Shown piece by piece: positions 18,390 through 27,058 of a DNA stretch of 64,000 bases. The position numbers and the translations under genes are program-made. How positions within the stretch are numbered: the stretch's first letter is position 1; the number at the start of each line of letters is the position of its first letter. Under the pieces are notes generated by a model, which worked only from the letters and a program-made list of their open reading frames with translations, made no database searches and had not been told where the DNA came from. Origin of the DNA: Alloscardovia omnicolens DSM 21503 (lineage in GTDB: Bacteria > Actinomycetota > Actinomycetes > Actinomycetales > Bifidobacteriaceae); the NCBI RefSeq assembly GCF_000420505.1, contig NZ_ATVB01000003.1, positions 87,988 through 151,987 on the forward strand, read 5' to 3'.

Positions 18390-19421
18390 CTATTTTACCA
18401 GAAGTTGTTCCCTAAAATTAATGACGTCATCACACCATTGATTGAATTCAGGATTGAGTTGCTGGCACTCTTCATGTGACAATACGTACTCAACTGTTCG
18501 CTTCATACCTTCAGCAAAGGAAATCTGCGGATTGAATTCAGGAACGAGTTTCTTTATTTTCGAGTTGTCGAATTTGACTGTATACGTTTTGTCGCCCAGC
18601 AGCTCCCCTTCGAAATCATAACCAGCACGCACACCCAACTCAGCGAGAGTATAAGAACTCACATGCACAGCCTTGAGCTCAACACCTAACAAATCAGCTA
18701 AAGTCTGGAAAATCTCATTCCATGTAATCGACTCGTCACTCGTAATCTGGAAAGCTTCGCCGATGGCTTCTTCCTTGCCGAGCAGCCCAACGTAGCCAAC
18801 AGCAAAGTCGCGACTATCGGTCATCGTCCACCATGTTGTGCCATCGCCATGAATCAACACTGGTTTCCCACGCAACATGCGGTCGAGAACCTGGTAACTT
18901 CCCTTATGCCCATTCAAACCTAACGGCACTTTCCTCTCGTTATACGTATGACTTGGGCGCACAATCGTTACTGGAAAACCGTCCTCGCGGTAACGTTCCA
19001 TCAAGAAGTTCTCGCAGTCAATCTTATTGCGCGAGTACTGCCAGAACGGATTAATCAGCGGCGTCTCTTCTGTAATAAAACCTGCAGGCACAGGCTTGCA
19101 ATACGCGGAAGCTGAGCCAGTATACACATACTGAAGGCAGCGATCCTTAAAAAGTTCATAATCGCGCTCAACTTGCCAGCGCTCATAGCCAACAAATTGA
19201 CACACCGCGTCAAAAATAACTCCGGGAGCTGCCTCATCCAGCGCGTCTTTTAAGCTCTCTATATCACCGTTGATATCCGCCTGAATATACAGTGGCGCAT
19301 CGCCCAAAACATCGGACAAGCCGGTGCGGTTGAGCACATACAGTTCGTGACCTTCGCGCAGCAGTTTCTTAGAAATTTCTGTACTAATCGTGCCCGTGCC
19401 ACCAATCATGCAAATCTTCAT
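18390..19421 (-). CDS. NAD-dependent epimerase/dehydratase (extended SDR)
   Basis: The 343-residue protein opens MKICMIGGTGTISTEI, a Rossmann NAD(P)-binding motif (GGTGxI). The catalytic Tyr and Lys are in YSRNKIDCENF, and IVRPSHTYNER follows at the position of the conserved Arg-Pro. This places it among extended short-chain dehydrogenases acting on nucleotide sugars or related compounds. The ATG at 19421 has an AAGGA site. Substrate cannot be told from sequence; neighbours (a Fic protein and ribokinase) give no clear hint. Confidence 0.82.
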   Translation of the reverse strand: MKICMIGGTGTISTEISKKLLREGHELYVLNRTGLSDVLGDAPLYIQADINGDIESLKDALDEAAPGVIFDAVCQFVGYERWQVERDYELFKDRCLQYVYTGSASAYCKPVPAGFITEETPLINPFWQYSRNKIDCENFLMERYREDGFPVTIVRPSHTYNERKVPLGLNGHKGSYQVLDRMLRGKPVLIHGDGTTWWTMTDSRDFAVGYVGLLGKEEAIGEAFQITSDESITWNEIFQTLADLLGVELKAVHVSSYTLAELGVRAGYDFEGELLGDKTYTVKFDNSKIKKLVPEFNPQISFAEGMKRTVEYVLSHEECQQLNPEFNQWCDDVINFREQLLVK

Positions 19422-19464
19422 CGCTTCATCCTTACTCGACAACATCGTCCTTAAAGATTATAAG

Positions 19465-19507
19465 CAAAAACTCTCGCCCGCGGCGTCTTTGGCCACGAGC
19501 GAGAGTT
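19465..19507 (-). terminator. Terminator after the ribokinase gene
   Basis: AACTCTCGC and GCGAGAGTT form the stem, with additional GC pairing inside. Five T follow on the minus strand. It lies just past the rbsK stop. Confidence 0.85.
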
Positions 19508-19533
19508 ACTGTATATGAGACCTCTGAGAGAAA

Positions 19534-20490
19534 TTAGAGAGAAAAGGTCTCATAAATCTGTTGAGCGGTTCCGTATGATGCCTGGGCACCATAACCGCAG
19601 GCTGCATAAGCCGCCACATAAGCCGCCAAGCGAGCGCTATCTGCCAGAGAGAGGTCGCTAGCCAAACCAGCGAGTACGGTTCCCATGTAAGAGTCACCGC
19701 AACCGGTGGTATCGACTGCATCAACGCGCACACCGTCGACGCGTTCAATCGTCTCACCATCGATAACGCAGGAGCCTAAAGCGCCCAAAGTAATAATCGC
19801 GCGGTCGAATCCGAGCTTGTGCAGAGCCTGACCAATCGCAGACCAATCAGCACTGACCCACTCAATATCTGGATCCAAGCCGATAATCTGCGCAACCTCA
19901 TGCTCGTTGGCCAAGAGTATATCGACGTTCTCAATCAACTCAACTGGAAGATGTGCCATAAATGGCGAATCGTTGAGCAGAACGGTCATTCCTGCTTCTC
20001 GAGCGGTGCGTGCCGCTTCAATCACCGCATCCATAGGAGATTCGAGGCACAGCCCCAGCACACTGTAGCTGGTGAGCTCTGCAACGTGCGAGCGCACATA
20101 ATCCACGGTGAGCTTGTGATTCGCACCTGGAGAATACACAATCGTGTTTTCGCCATCGCTCTCAGCCACAGTAATAACGGTAGTGCCGGACGGACCGTCC
20201 ATGCGAGCGATGTGTTCAGTACGCACACCTGCGCCAGCGAGCTTGGACGCCAAAAAATCAGCATTCGTATCGGTTCCCAAAGCACCGAACATACCCACCT
20301 GAGCACCCAGCAGAGCTGCCGTTGCCGCCTGATTCGACGACTTACCACCTGGCAAAATCTCCAGCTGACCACCCGCCACGGTCTCCCCTGGCTGTGGCAG
20401 ACGCTGCGTGCGCACAGTATAATCAGCGTTCATCGAACCCAAAACGGCTACACGACCGTTCAAATGATGTAAAGAGTCAAGCACTGTCAT
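19534..20490 (-). CDS. rbsK: Ribokinase (PfkB family)
   Basis: The 318-residue protein has PfkB landmarks: VLGSMNADYTVRTQRLPQPGET at the start, the GG switch LPGGKSSNQAATAALLGAQ near residue 50, and the C-terminal anion-hole motif DTTGCGDSYMGTVLAG with catalytic Asp. These fit ribokinase, which phosphorylates ribose at O5. It follows a nucleoside hydrolase gene on the same strand, so ribose freed from nucleosides is the likely substrate. A GGAG site precedes the ATG at longer spacing. Confidence 0.9.
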   Translation of the reverse strand: MTVLDSLHHLNGRVAVLGSMNADYTVRTQRLPQPGETVAGGQLEILPGGKSSNQAATAALLGAQVGMFGALGTDTNADFLASKLAGAGVRTEHIARMDGPSGTTVITVAESDGENTIVYSPGANHKLTVDYVRSHVAELTSYSVLGLCLESPMDAVIEAARTAREAGMTVLLNDSPFMAHLPVELIENVDILLANEHEVAQIIGLDPDIEWVSADWSAIGQALHKLGFDRAIITLGALGSCVIDGETIERVDGVRVDAVDTTGCGDSYMGTVLAGLASDLSLADSARLAAYVAAYAACGYGAQASYGTAQQIYETFSL

Positions 20491-20624
20491 GCGTTTTACG
20501 CTCCGAATCTGTGTCGTAAAAAGGATTGAAAGAAATGTCGAGGAAACCGGCAGTCATGCGAGCACACATATAAACACCCACAACCCATGCACTGCATGCT
20601 GCCGGCAACCTCAAGTCTTGTTGA

Positions 20625-21566
20625 TTAGCCGATGCGCTTAATTGCGTCTTCCACCAAATCCCAGAACTTGTCGAAGTCTAACTTCGTAGCCACCTGAGTG
20701 TGGCATTCATCTTCTGAAGGCTCTGGCCCGCGCAAATCTGCTACGGTCATACCCACAGTTAATGTACCTGCAAGCTCCACATCTACAGGGCAACGGCGCG
20801 TCTGCACAATCGATGGATCAATGAGGTATGCAATCGTGCATGGATCGTGCACTGGAGGATCTACGAAGTCCTGATTTTCACTGTATGCCTTGCGGAAGAA
20901 GTCCATAAGACCAGAGACGAACATGGCCAGGTCGGAGCCAACAGATTCAATCTGCTTCTGCACAGCAGGTGTGCACAGCGCCTGATGCGTCAAATCCAAG
21001 CCGACCATGGTAACCTTCCATGGCTCGTTAAACACAATGTGCGCCGCTTCTGGATCAACCATAATATTGAATTCTGCAACCGAGCTCCAGTTACCCACAT
21101 GGTAACCGCCGCCCATGAGCACAACTTCCTTCACGCGCTCAACAATGCGTGGCTCCATACGCACGGCCATAGCAATATTAGTGAGAGGACCAGTTGGAAC
21201 AAGTGTTACTGTGCCAGGCTCTTCAGACATAAGAGTGTCAATAATGAATTGAACTGCACTCTTGTCTTCGAGCGGACGGCTTGGCGCAGGAAGTTCTACG
21301 CCATCAAGACCAGTTTCGCCGTGGATTGTTGCCGCTGCCTGAGCGTCGCGCAAAATCGGACGATTAGCGCCGCGATATACAGGAACATCTGTTGCGTGCG
21401 CTTTTTCGAGGACTGCACGTGCGTTATATGTAACTTTATCGAGGCTCTGATTGCCACCTACAGTAGTTACGCCCAGTAAATCAATGTTTGGGTTTCCTGC
21501 AGCCAACAAAATTGCCACAGCGTCGTCATGACCAGGATCGCAATCTAAGATAATTTTTGTAGACAT
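20625..21566 (-). CDS. Inosine-uridine-preferring nucleoside hydrolase family
   Basis: The 313-residue enzyme begins MSTKIILDCDPGHDDAVAIL, the calcium-binding DxDxxxDD signature of the family. Later landmarks are TLVPTGPLTNIAMA, EFNIMVDPEAAHIVF and the HDP site in VHDPCTIAYL. It splits ribonucleosides into base and ribose, feeding the adjacent ribokinase. An AAAGGAG site lies seven bases before the ATG. A near-perfect LacI-type palindrome lies about 70 bases upstream, pointing to control by the LacI protein encoded next to it. Confidence 0.92.
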   Translation of the reverse strand: MSTKIILDCDPGHDDAVAILLAAGNPNIDLLGVTTVGGNQSLDKVTYNARAVLEKAHATDVPVYRGANRPILRDAQAAATIHGETGLDGVELPAPSRPLEDKSAVQFIIDTLMSEEPGTVTLVPTGPLTNIAMAVRMEPRIVERVKEVVLMGGGYHVGNWSSVAEFNIMVDPEAAHIVFNEPWKVTMVGLDLTHQALCTPAVQKQIESVGSDLAMFVSGLMDFFRKAYSENQDFVDPPVHDPCTIAYLIDPSIVQTRRCPVDVELAGTLTVGMTVADLRGPEPSEDECHTQVATKLDFDKFWDLVEDAIKRIG

Positions 21567-21634
21567 CGAAGTCTCCTTTGAATTCGTTACTTTTGTCTTT
21601 TCTTATTTCTCGTATTTTGTATTTTATATTTCTT

Positions 21635-21650
21635 GGTTAAGCGTTTAACC
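21635..21650. promoter_or_regulatory. LacI-type operator candidate upstream of the nucleoside hydrolase gene
   Basis: GGTTAAGCGTTTAACC is a 16-bp palindrome with one mismatched pair and a central CG, the form expected for LacI-family operators. AT-rich sequence that could serve as a -10 box (TATAAA, minus strand) lies between it and the gene. A related site, 14 of 16 identical after reversal, occurs upstream of the MFS gene at 47.1-48.5 kb. Confidence 0.6.
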
Positions 21651-21801
21651 ACTGATATAAAAGATAGCAAGCTTTTATGATTTTGGAAAATACTCCACCG
21701 CTCGCGCGTGTCGCACATTAAGAACACAACTACGCTGAGCACTCTGCTTTTACTGGTTGGTTTTATCAGCTGAATCTTAACTAAGTAAATGCGTCATATG
21801 T

Positions 21802-21811
21802 AGAGCGCTCT
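21802..21811. promoter_or_regulatory. Short perfect palindrome, possible second operator
   Basis: AGAGCGCTCT is a perfect 10-bp palindrome with a central CG, the size and symmetry of some LacI/GalR half-site pairs. It lies about 240 bases upstream of the nucleoside hydrolase gene. Short palindromes arise by chance, so this is weak. Confidence 0.25.
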
Positions 21812-22010
21812 CTGCTACACCAAGCCCCGATACATACCTCGATGCGTGAAGATTGTCAACGCACCGCGCACACAACGATTGCACCCACACGCCTTAGAAC
21901 CTTGGACTCAGAAACCGCCAATCTCAGGGCAATTCCACTCCAAAATTCTTGAGAATCTGAGGAACCGCAATCAGCGGAACATAGACTGTTAACAGACCGC
22001 ACCGCGCGCA

Positions 22011-22042
22011 GAAAAACATCGTTGAACGCAGCTCAACGATGT
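22011..22042 (-). terminator. Terminator downstream of the LacI-type gene
   Basis: On the minus strand ACATCGTTGA and TCAACGATGT pair with a seven-base loop, then TTTTTC follows. It is about 200 bases after the regulator's stop codon. Confidence 0.75.
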
Positions 22043-22105
22043 AAGAACTGATATATCTGCATGCAGCGCATATAGCAGAAATCTGTCCGACCTCGTATGC
22101 GACTC

Positions 22106-22165
22106 ATGCATCCGTTATGCCATCTTGATGCGAAAAATGGTATAACGGACACATATATAAAATTT
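22106..22165 (+). repeat. Decayed remnant of the palindrome-bearing repeat element
   Basis: The segment TTATGCCATCTTGATGCG followed by AAAAATGG and TATAAC aligns with the central hairpin of the copies at 36, 57 and 63.8 kb, with a deletion of about 12 bases that removes most of the right arm. The left flank also matches loosely. The ends of the element are not recognisable here. Confidence 0.5.
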
Positions 22166-22239
22166 GCGCCTACGAAGCCACCAGCACAGAGAACCTACAA
22201 CGTGAACCTAACACCGAGACCCCAGCTCTCTGTCAGAAC

Positions 22240-23349
22240 TCACACCTTGGCTACGCTATACCCTTCACTTAATTCAGGCTTCAAAAGCACCACATTGCCC
22301 TGACCTGAATCAACATAAGCCGCATCCAACATCATCTCGCAACTGCGTTTCGCCAACTGTTCAACATCCTGACGAATAGTTGTCAGCTCAAAATCTAATC
22401 CGAAAGCACCCATCACATCGTCATAGCCAATCAAAGATATATCTGCTGGCACAGCATAGCCTTGTTCTCTTGCTCGGCGAAGGAAACCCACAGCTATCAG
22501 ATCATTTCCACAAAATACAGCGCTCACACCCGCATGAAGCAGGTTATCAGCAAAATTGTATCCTTGAGCCAAGCTGAAACCGCTATCAATAATCCAATCA
22601 TCCTGTGGAACAATATTATGAGCAGCAAGTTCATCGAGGAAAGCTTCAAAACGTGCGGAATGATCCACGCTATTATCCGCAGTAATTTCCACGCTATTAT
22701 CCGCAGTATTGTTCCCACTGTCCAACGCATGTCGTTTCACAGGGCCAATCACACCGATTTTCGTATGCCCAGAACGAATCAAATGCTGAGCAGCTAAACG
22801 TCCTCCTACGCTGTGATCGTATGCCAATGCGCGCCATTTTCTATCCGCCACACCTTGGTTTATTTGCTCAGGAATACGGTCAATAAAAACAACCGGAACA
22901 TGCGTGGACGCGAGTTCATCAAGTAGCTGAGCATTATACTCAGCTGTTCCAAAAGTTGGCACAATAAAAAGACCGTCAATACCCAACTGAGTAACGCGGC
23001 TAATGGCACTGGACTGCTCGTTCACATCTTCACTGGTATCAACGATGAGCAAAGAATAGCCTTGACGTCGGCATTCATTTTCCATATGTTTAGCCAAAGA
23101 AGCAAAGAAGAGATTCTCAATATCGGGAATAATCAAAGCTAACAGACTTGAGGATTGTGTTGCCAAACTGCGAGCGGTTTGGTTAGGAAGATAGTGCATA
23201 TCTTCTGCGATGGAACGAATCAAATCGCGCGTTTCCTCAGTGAAACGGTTAGGTTTATTATTCAAAACCAAAGAAACAGCAGTGGACGAAACTCCCGCTT
23301 TACGAGCAATATCTTTGAGCGTAGCCCTCTTTGGCTGCACATTTTTCAT
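22240..23349 (-). CDS. LacI-family transcriptional regulator
   Basis: The 369-residue protein has an N-terminal helix-turn-helix (RATLKDIARKAGVSSTAVSLVLN) and hinge, then a periplasmic-binding-like effector domain. The ATG at 23349 is fixed by a GGAGG site six bases upstream; a longer start is not family-like. A 24-bp tandem duplication adds an extra eight residues (ADNSVEIT/ADNSVD) in the effector domain. Neighbouring ribokinase and nucleoside hydrolase genes suggest that it senses ribose or a nucleoside and binds the palindrome at 21635. The target and effector are inferred. Confidence 0.92.
   Translation of the reverse strand: MKNVQPKRATLKDIARKAGVSSTAVSLVLNNKPNRFTEETRDLIRSIAEDMHYLPNQTARSLATQSSSLLALIIPDIENLFFASLAKHMENECRRQGYSLLIVDTSEDVNEQSSAISRVTQLGIDGLFIVPTFGTAEYNAQLLDELASTHVPVVFIDRIPEQINQGVADRKWRALAYDHSVGGRLAAQHLIRSGHTKIGVIGPVKRHALDSGNNTADNSVEITADNSVDHSARFEAFLDELAAHNIVPQDDWIIDSGFSLAQGYNFADNLLHAGVSAVFCGNDLIAVGFLRRAREQGYAVPADISLIGYDDVMGAFGLDFELTTIRQDVEQLAKRSCEMMLDAAYVDSGQGNVVLLKPELSEGYSVAKV
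22665..22708. repeat. 24-bp-period tandem duplication inside the LacI-type gene
   Basis: The 20-mer CCACGCTATTATCCGCAGTA occurs at 22665 and again at 22689. The period is a multiple of three, so the frame is kept and eight residues are duplicated. It looks like a recent slippage event. Confidence 0.9.
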
Positions 23350-23391
23350 AACATCCCTCCAAAAGTCACATCTTGTAGAAGAGTAACACAA

Positions 23392-23423
23392 AGGTGGTGA
23401 ATATTCTTCAATATTCACCACCT
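23392..23423 (-). terminator. Terminator after the L,D-transpeptidase gene
   Basis: A perfect 14-bp stem (AGGTGGTGAATATT and complement) encloses a four-base loop, followed by TTTGTG on the minus strand. It lies between the L,D-transpeptidase stop and the LacI-type start. The short T-run makes efficiency uncertain. Confidence 0.7.
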
Positions 23424-23443
23424 GAAGGTTTTCTCAGAAGAGT

Positions 23444-25021
23444 TTAGCGAACTGGACCTGTTGGCTGACTACCCACTACCTGAACAAGAGTTCCTTGAGG
23501 ACAGTTCTCGTAAATCCACTTGGAATCCTGCTCATACATGTTAATGCAGCCGTGAGAACCATGGCCTGCTGAATCTCCTGACGCAATACCACCATAATTC
23601 CATGTTGCAGTATGGAAGCCTTCACCGCCGTTATAGTAGCTAACCCATTTCACGCCCTTAGACAGATAGCGAGAACCATCATCATTCAAACCAGTCATAT
23701 CTTGGGTTGCATACTTGAGGTAGATAAAGAAGTTACCGTTATCTGACTCATTGCCACCGTTTTTACCCGAGCAAATAGGGAAACTGCGCACAAGCTCATC
23801 GTTACGGTATGCATAAGCCATTTGAGTGCTTTTATCTACAACAATGCGCATCTCAGACTTGGTCTGTTTTGTTTCAAACTTCGTAATAGTAGATTCAACC
23901 TGCGTGCTTGCGCCCTCGCCCTTTGTAAGAGCGTCGTAGAGCGTATTAACAACAGCATCCGTCCGACCAATTGTTACGCCATTGGCACCTTTAACCTTGG
24001 TGAGAAGAACCTTGCCGGAGCCATCAACAACATCTTCTTGATCTACTTTAGCCTGATTGAGTTGTTCAGGAAGAGTAGAACTTATATAGTCGCTCACCTT
24101 CTGTTTATCGTATTGAAGTTTGATTGTTCCCTGAGCAGGATCGGCATCTACAGTAATCCACTGAGCAATCTGATCTGCTGGGATTTGGAAGTTTTTACCG
24201 TCGCCATTAGAAACAACATACTGAGCAGATACTCGCGCGTTAGCTTGGTCTGCAGCTTGCTGAGCAGATTCTACAGAGATTGGCATGCTCACGTTTTTAT
24301 AAGAAATTTTCACGCTGCTCGGGTGACCAGGCTCTTTAACAAGCTTATTAACTTGTGTGAGAACCTGTGTATTTTCAGGCATTTTACCGCTCTTACCAGT
24401 TACAACAGAGTAAGACTTTGATTCAGAATCAAAAGCAATGGTAGAACCGACAGCACGATTATCTTCATTAACGAAGCTTTTGGCTAAATACTGACTCGTA
24501 GCGTACTTATCGACCTTCGCATTCAATGGCACATTATAATGAATAAAAGGATTAACCTTCGCAAAAATATTATCGTTTTTAGCAGTCAACAGATTTTTTA
24601 CAGTCTGATTCACATTTACTGCTACGCCTAAGTCTTTCAGGTTTGCCTTAACGCTCTTGCCATTATCATCAGAAACAGTTACGGAGGAACGAGCCACCGC
24701 ATTGCTTACAGTTACTCTAAGCTGCTGAGCATTTTGACCCGCAACACTCACACTACCAAATTCAACTCCTAAAGGAGCCTTGTCTTGGTAATACCAACGC
24801 GCACCGAAGAACCAACCGATAAGGGAGAGAAGAAGAACAGCAAGCACTGCTCCACTAGACCACAATGCAATGCGTGTACGTCGAGATAAGCCTTGTTTCC
24901 CTGATGGGTTGTTAGGCATCTGCTCAGCGTCAACTAATGGATTATTTATCACCATTGTATCTTCGCTTAACTCCCCACCGGCGGCATTGAACATAGCGTC
25001 GTCATGTGAAGCGATCGTCAT
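23444..25021 (-). CDS. L,D-transpeptidase (YkuD) with putative peptidoglycan-binding domains
   Basis: The 525-residue protein has a cytoplasmic N-terminal tail (about 50 residues), one membrane anchor near residues 52-72, a long extracellular part resembling the PG_binding_4 repeats, and a C-terminal YkuD domain. The catalytic signature SHGCINM is intact, with His490 and Cys492. Such enzymes make 3-3 crosslinks in peptidoglycan or attach proteins to it. Two purine-rich ribosome sites precede the ATG. It is a single-gene unit with its own hairpin terminator. Confidence 0.92.
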   Translation of the reverse strand: MTIASHDDAMFNAAGGELSEDTMVINNPLVDAEQMPNNPSGKQGLSRRTRIALWSSGAVLAVLLLSLIGWFFGARWYYQDKAPLGVEFGSVSVAGQNAQQLRVTVSNAVARSSVTVSDDNGKSVKANLKDLGVAVNVNQTVKNLLTAKNDNIFAKVNPFIHYNVPLNAKVDKYATSQYLAKSFVNEDNRAVGSTIAFDSESKSYSVVTGKSGKMPENTQVLTQVNKLVKEPGHPSSVKISYKNVSMPISVESAQQAADQANARVSAQYVVSNGDGKNFQIPADQIAQWITVDADPAQGTIKLQYDKQKVSDYISSTLPEQLNQAKVDQEDVVDGSGKVLLTKVKGANGVTIGRTDAVVNTLYDALTKGEGASTQVESTITKFETKQTKSEMRIVVDKSTQMAYAYRNDELVRSFPICSGKNGGNESDNGNFFIYLKYATQDMTGLNDDGSRYLSKGVKWVSYYNGGEGFHTATWNYGGIASGDSAGHGSHGCINMYEQDSKWIYENCPQGTLVQVVGSQPTGPVR

Positions 25022-25178
25022 ACAAAATCCCTTCTCTTCATTTCCTCCTTCTAAGAATATTCCGATATCATGACGCTGAGGAGGAAAAATATCTCTGAGC
25101 GCAATCTGTTGTGTCGTATTTTCACTAATTCATGCAAAAAGTGAGCAATATCACATACTCTCACCCCTGCGAGAATCA

Positions 25179-25730
25179 TTACTTCATATAGTTACCCATA
25201 CGTACACGCCCATGCTGTGTAAATTTATAAGCACATTCTGCTTCGTCACCTGCAAAAAGCACGGGAGCATAATCATCAATCTGTAACGTGCCATCATCCT
25301 TGAGCAGGCTATCGTCAATCCATCTCTGCTTAATAGCGGCGAAGATATGATGCACGTTATCCATTTTTTCAATTTTCTTCACCGTGCATTCGAAGATAAT
25401 CGGAAAATCGGTAAGAAGTGGCGCATTAATCATGCTCGCAGTTTGCGCGTTCAGATCCAAGCGTGACAGTTTATCTTCCTCATGCCACCAGCCAGCAGAT
25501 TCTACGGAAGTCATAACAGGTTCAGCTGCCACATTGACGGTGAATTCACCATACTTTTCAATCTGCTGAGCCGCTCGACTATCGGAGCTTACTCCCAGCA
25601 CAATATTATTGCGCAAAGAATATGTAGAGCTGTTCGTCGTTATATTGTAGCCGTAATCGTCATCTTTATAACCAAGAACCACGACAGGATAACCGAGATA
25701 AAATTTTCCCGTATTAAATTCAACGAGCAT
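25179..25730 (-). CDS. Flavin-reductase-like (FMN-binding split barrel) protein
   Basis: The 183-residue protein resembles the DIM6/NTAB flavin reductase family: PVVVLGYKDDDYGYNITTNSS at the start, then GVSSDSRAAQQIEKYGEFTVNVA, typical of the FMN-binding split barrel. Members bind FMN and reduce flavins or other substrates with NAD(P)H. It ends just after the start of a hairpin-free gap and starts 12 bases after the end of gmk on the same strand, so it may be co-transcribed with gmk. The exact substrate is unknown. Confidence 0.78.
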   Translation of the reverse strand: MLVEFNTGKFYLGYPVVVLGYKDDDYGYNITTNSSTYSLRNNIVLGVSSDSRAAQQIEKYGEFTVNVAAEPVMTSVESAGWWHEEDKLSRLDLNAQTASMINAPLLTDFPIIFECTVKKIEKMDNVHHIFAAIKQRWIDDSLLKDDGTLQIDDYAPVLFAGDEAECAYKFTQHGRVRMGNYMK

Positions 25731-25742
25731 AAGCTACTCCCC

Positions 25743-26333
25743 TTAAGCAGTCTTTCCCATAGCTTGCTCAAAAACAGACCATAATTGCTCAGCTGCACGC
25801 TCTACTTCATCATTAACAATGACTATATCGAACTCATTTTGTAGCTCAAGCTCATGACGTGCAGTAGTCAAACGTCGCTGCTGCTGTTCCGCGGTTTCCG
25901 TGCCGCGTCCTTTTAATCGAGCTACAAGTTCCTCAAAACTAGGAGGAGCAAGGAAAACAAATATAGGATTCAATCCTACTTCTGCAGCACGTTCGCGCAC
26001 TTTATGCACACCTTGCACATCAATTTCCAACATAGACGGGATACCCGCTGCTAAATGTTCTTTTACAGGAGCAGCAGGCGTTCCATAATGATGCACACCA
26101 TGCACTACTGCTGTTTCTAGGAATTCACCGCGCGCTTCTTTATCTAAAAATTCTTGCTCGGTCATAAAGAAGTAGTTCACACCATCTACTTCACCAGGTC
26201 GAGGATCGCGCGTGGTCGCAGAGACACTCAACCAAATCTCAGGATGGTCTTCAAACAGTTTAGCTTCTACTGTTCCTTTACCCACTGCCGTAGGGCCAGC
26301 TAATACAACAAGGCGATGCGTTTGTTCAGTCAT
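25743..26333 (-). CDS. gmk: Guanylate kinase
   Basis: The 196-residue enzyme phosphorylates GMP to GDP. The P-loop GPTAVGKGTV is followed by SVSATTRDPRPGEVDGVNYFF, the GMP-binding segment, and ARLKGRGTETAEQQQRRL, the lid region. The start at ATG 26333 gives the usual length; an in-frame ATG at 26360 is also possible, and neither has a strong ribosome site. In relatives it lies between carB and rpoZ; here it is separated from both by accessory genes. Confidence 0.95.
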   Translation of the reverse strand: MTEQTHRLVVLAGPTAVGKGTVEAKLFEDHPEIWLSVSATTRDPRPGEVDGVNYFFMTEQEFLDKEARGEFLETAVVHGVHHYGTPAAPVKEHLAAGIPSMLEIDVQGVHKVRERAAEVGLNPIFVFLAPPSFEELVARLKGRGTETAEQQQRRLTTARHELELQNEFDIVIVNDEVERAAEQLWSVFEQAMGKTA

Positions 26334-26444
26334 GGATTTTACTATACCCTCAACCCTCATTTTCAGCGAGAGGACAGAATATTAATACATACAATCTCAC
26401 TATATAAAACGCATAATAAAAACACAATAATGAGCTTATTGTCT

Positions 26445-26475
26445 ATACTGATGTTAGAAAAGTTAACATCAGTAT
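26445..26475. promoter_or_regulatory. Perfect 12-bp inverted repeat before the small-peptide gene
   Basis: ATACTGATGTTA and TAACATCAGTAT enclose a seven-base loop and end 19 bases before the peptide's start codon. A TTGTCT at 26439-26444 could be a -35 box, which would put the repeat across the promoter or the start of the transcript. It could be a repressor site or a leader hairpin. There is no U-tract. Confidence 0.6.
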
Positions 26476-26494
26476 GATTGAAAGGAAGTGAACT

Positions 26495-26545
26495 ATGAGC
26501 AAGCAAGGTGGAATCAATCCTCGACCACTGCCTCCAAAACAATAA
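26495..26545 (+). CDS. 16-residue proline-rich cationic peptide, putative precursor or leader
   Basis: An ATG with a strong GAAAGGAAG site seven or eight bases upstream starts a reading frame of 16 codons: MSKQGGINPRPLPPKQ, ended by TAA. The peptide has four prolines, three basic residues and no acidic ones. A Gly-Gly pair at 5-6 could mark processing, leaving INPRPLPPKQ. The gene lies 27 bases before an acidic protein gene and an MFS exporter gene on the same strand, behind a perfect inverted repeat. Possible roles are a secreted peptide (signal or antimicrobial) or a ribosome-stalling leader that controls the exporter. I do not recognise the sequence. The strong ribosome site and context support it being translated. 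Confidence 0.55.
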   Translation: MSKQGGINPRPLPPKQ

Positions 26546-26572
26546 GTAAAGCCAAACTAGGAAAGAACAAAC

Positions 26573-27058
26573 ATGCCTTCTTCTGAAGAAATGTTTGACG
26601 AATATGTGAGAACAAGTGCAGCATATTGTGCTGATTTATTCAGAACAGCAGAGCTCTTCTTTAGAGCCAATGTTGCACTTGAATCCACTATCGTTGACGA
26701 AAATACATCACACTGTGGAACTGTTGAAGAAATACGTAAGATATTTATACACTGTCGAGAGATTACCTCTTCGACAATCACTTCTTTAGCTACTTTTAAA
26801 AGGTGCCACACAGCATTACCCGAGCAACTTGACATAGATTTTTCATATCAAGAACAATTACTTGCTAGCATAGTTGACTCTCTTAATCGTATTGTTAATT
26901 TGTTTGATTCCGTTAGTGATTTCGAGAATTTACAGAATCAGATTTGGGACGATGATAATTTTACGAATGAATTTACGAAAACTGCTCAATCTATATCTCA
27001 TGCAATACTCTGGCAATGCAGTTTTGCACGTAAGGCAAATCTAGATGAACTTTCTTAA
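26573..27058 (+). CDS. Unrecognised acidic helical protein next to the small peptide
   Basis: The 161-residue protein matches no family I know. It has no signal peptide or membrane segment, looks largely alpha-helical, is clearly acidic, and has five cysteines (19, 48, 61, 78, 149). An AGGAAAG site lies eight bases before the ATG. Its end overlaps the start of the MFS gene by 14 bases, which indicates translational coupling and a shared task. An acidic partner for the basic peptide upstream (chaperone, modification or immunity protein) is a speculation from charge and position only. Confidence 0.75.
   Translation: MPSSEEMFDEYVRTSAAYCADLFRTAELFFRANVALESTIVDENTSHCGTVEEIRKIFIHCREITSSTITSLATFKRCHTALPEQLDIDFSYQEQLLASIVDSLNRIVNLFDSVSDFENLQNQIWDDDNFTNEFTKTAQSISHAILWQCSFARKANLDELS

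Larger units (their letters stand above)
21812..22239. other. Gene-free stretch between the nucleoside hydrolase and lacI-type genes
   Basis: Together with the operator region, this gives 670 bases without a convincing gene. It holds a minus-strand terminator at 22011-22042 and a decayed copy of the repeat element (see 22106-22165). Scattered short matches suggest remnants of mobile or lost sequence, but no broken reading frame can be followed. Confidence 0.5.
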
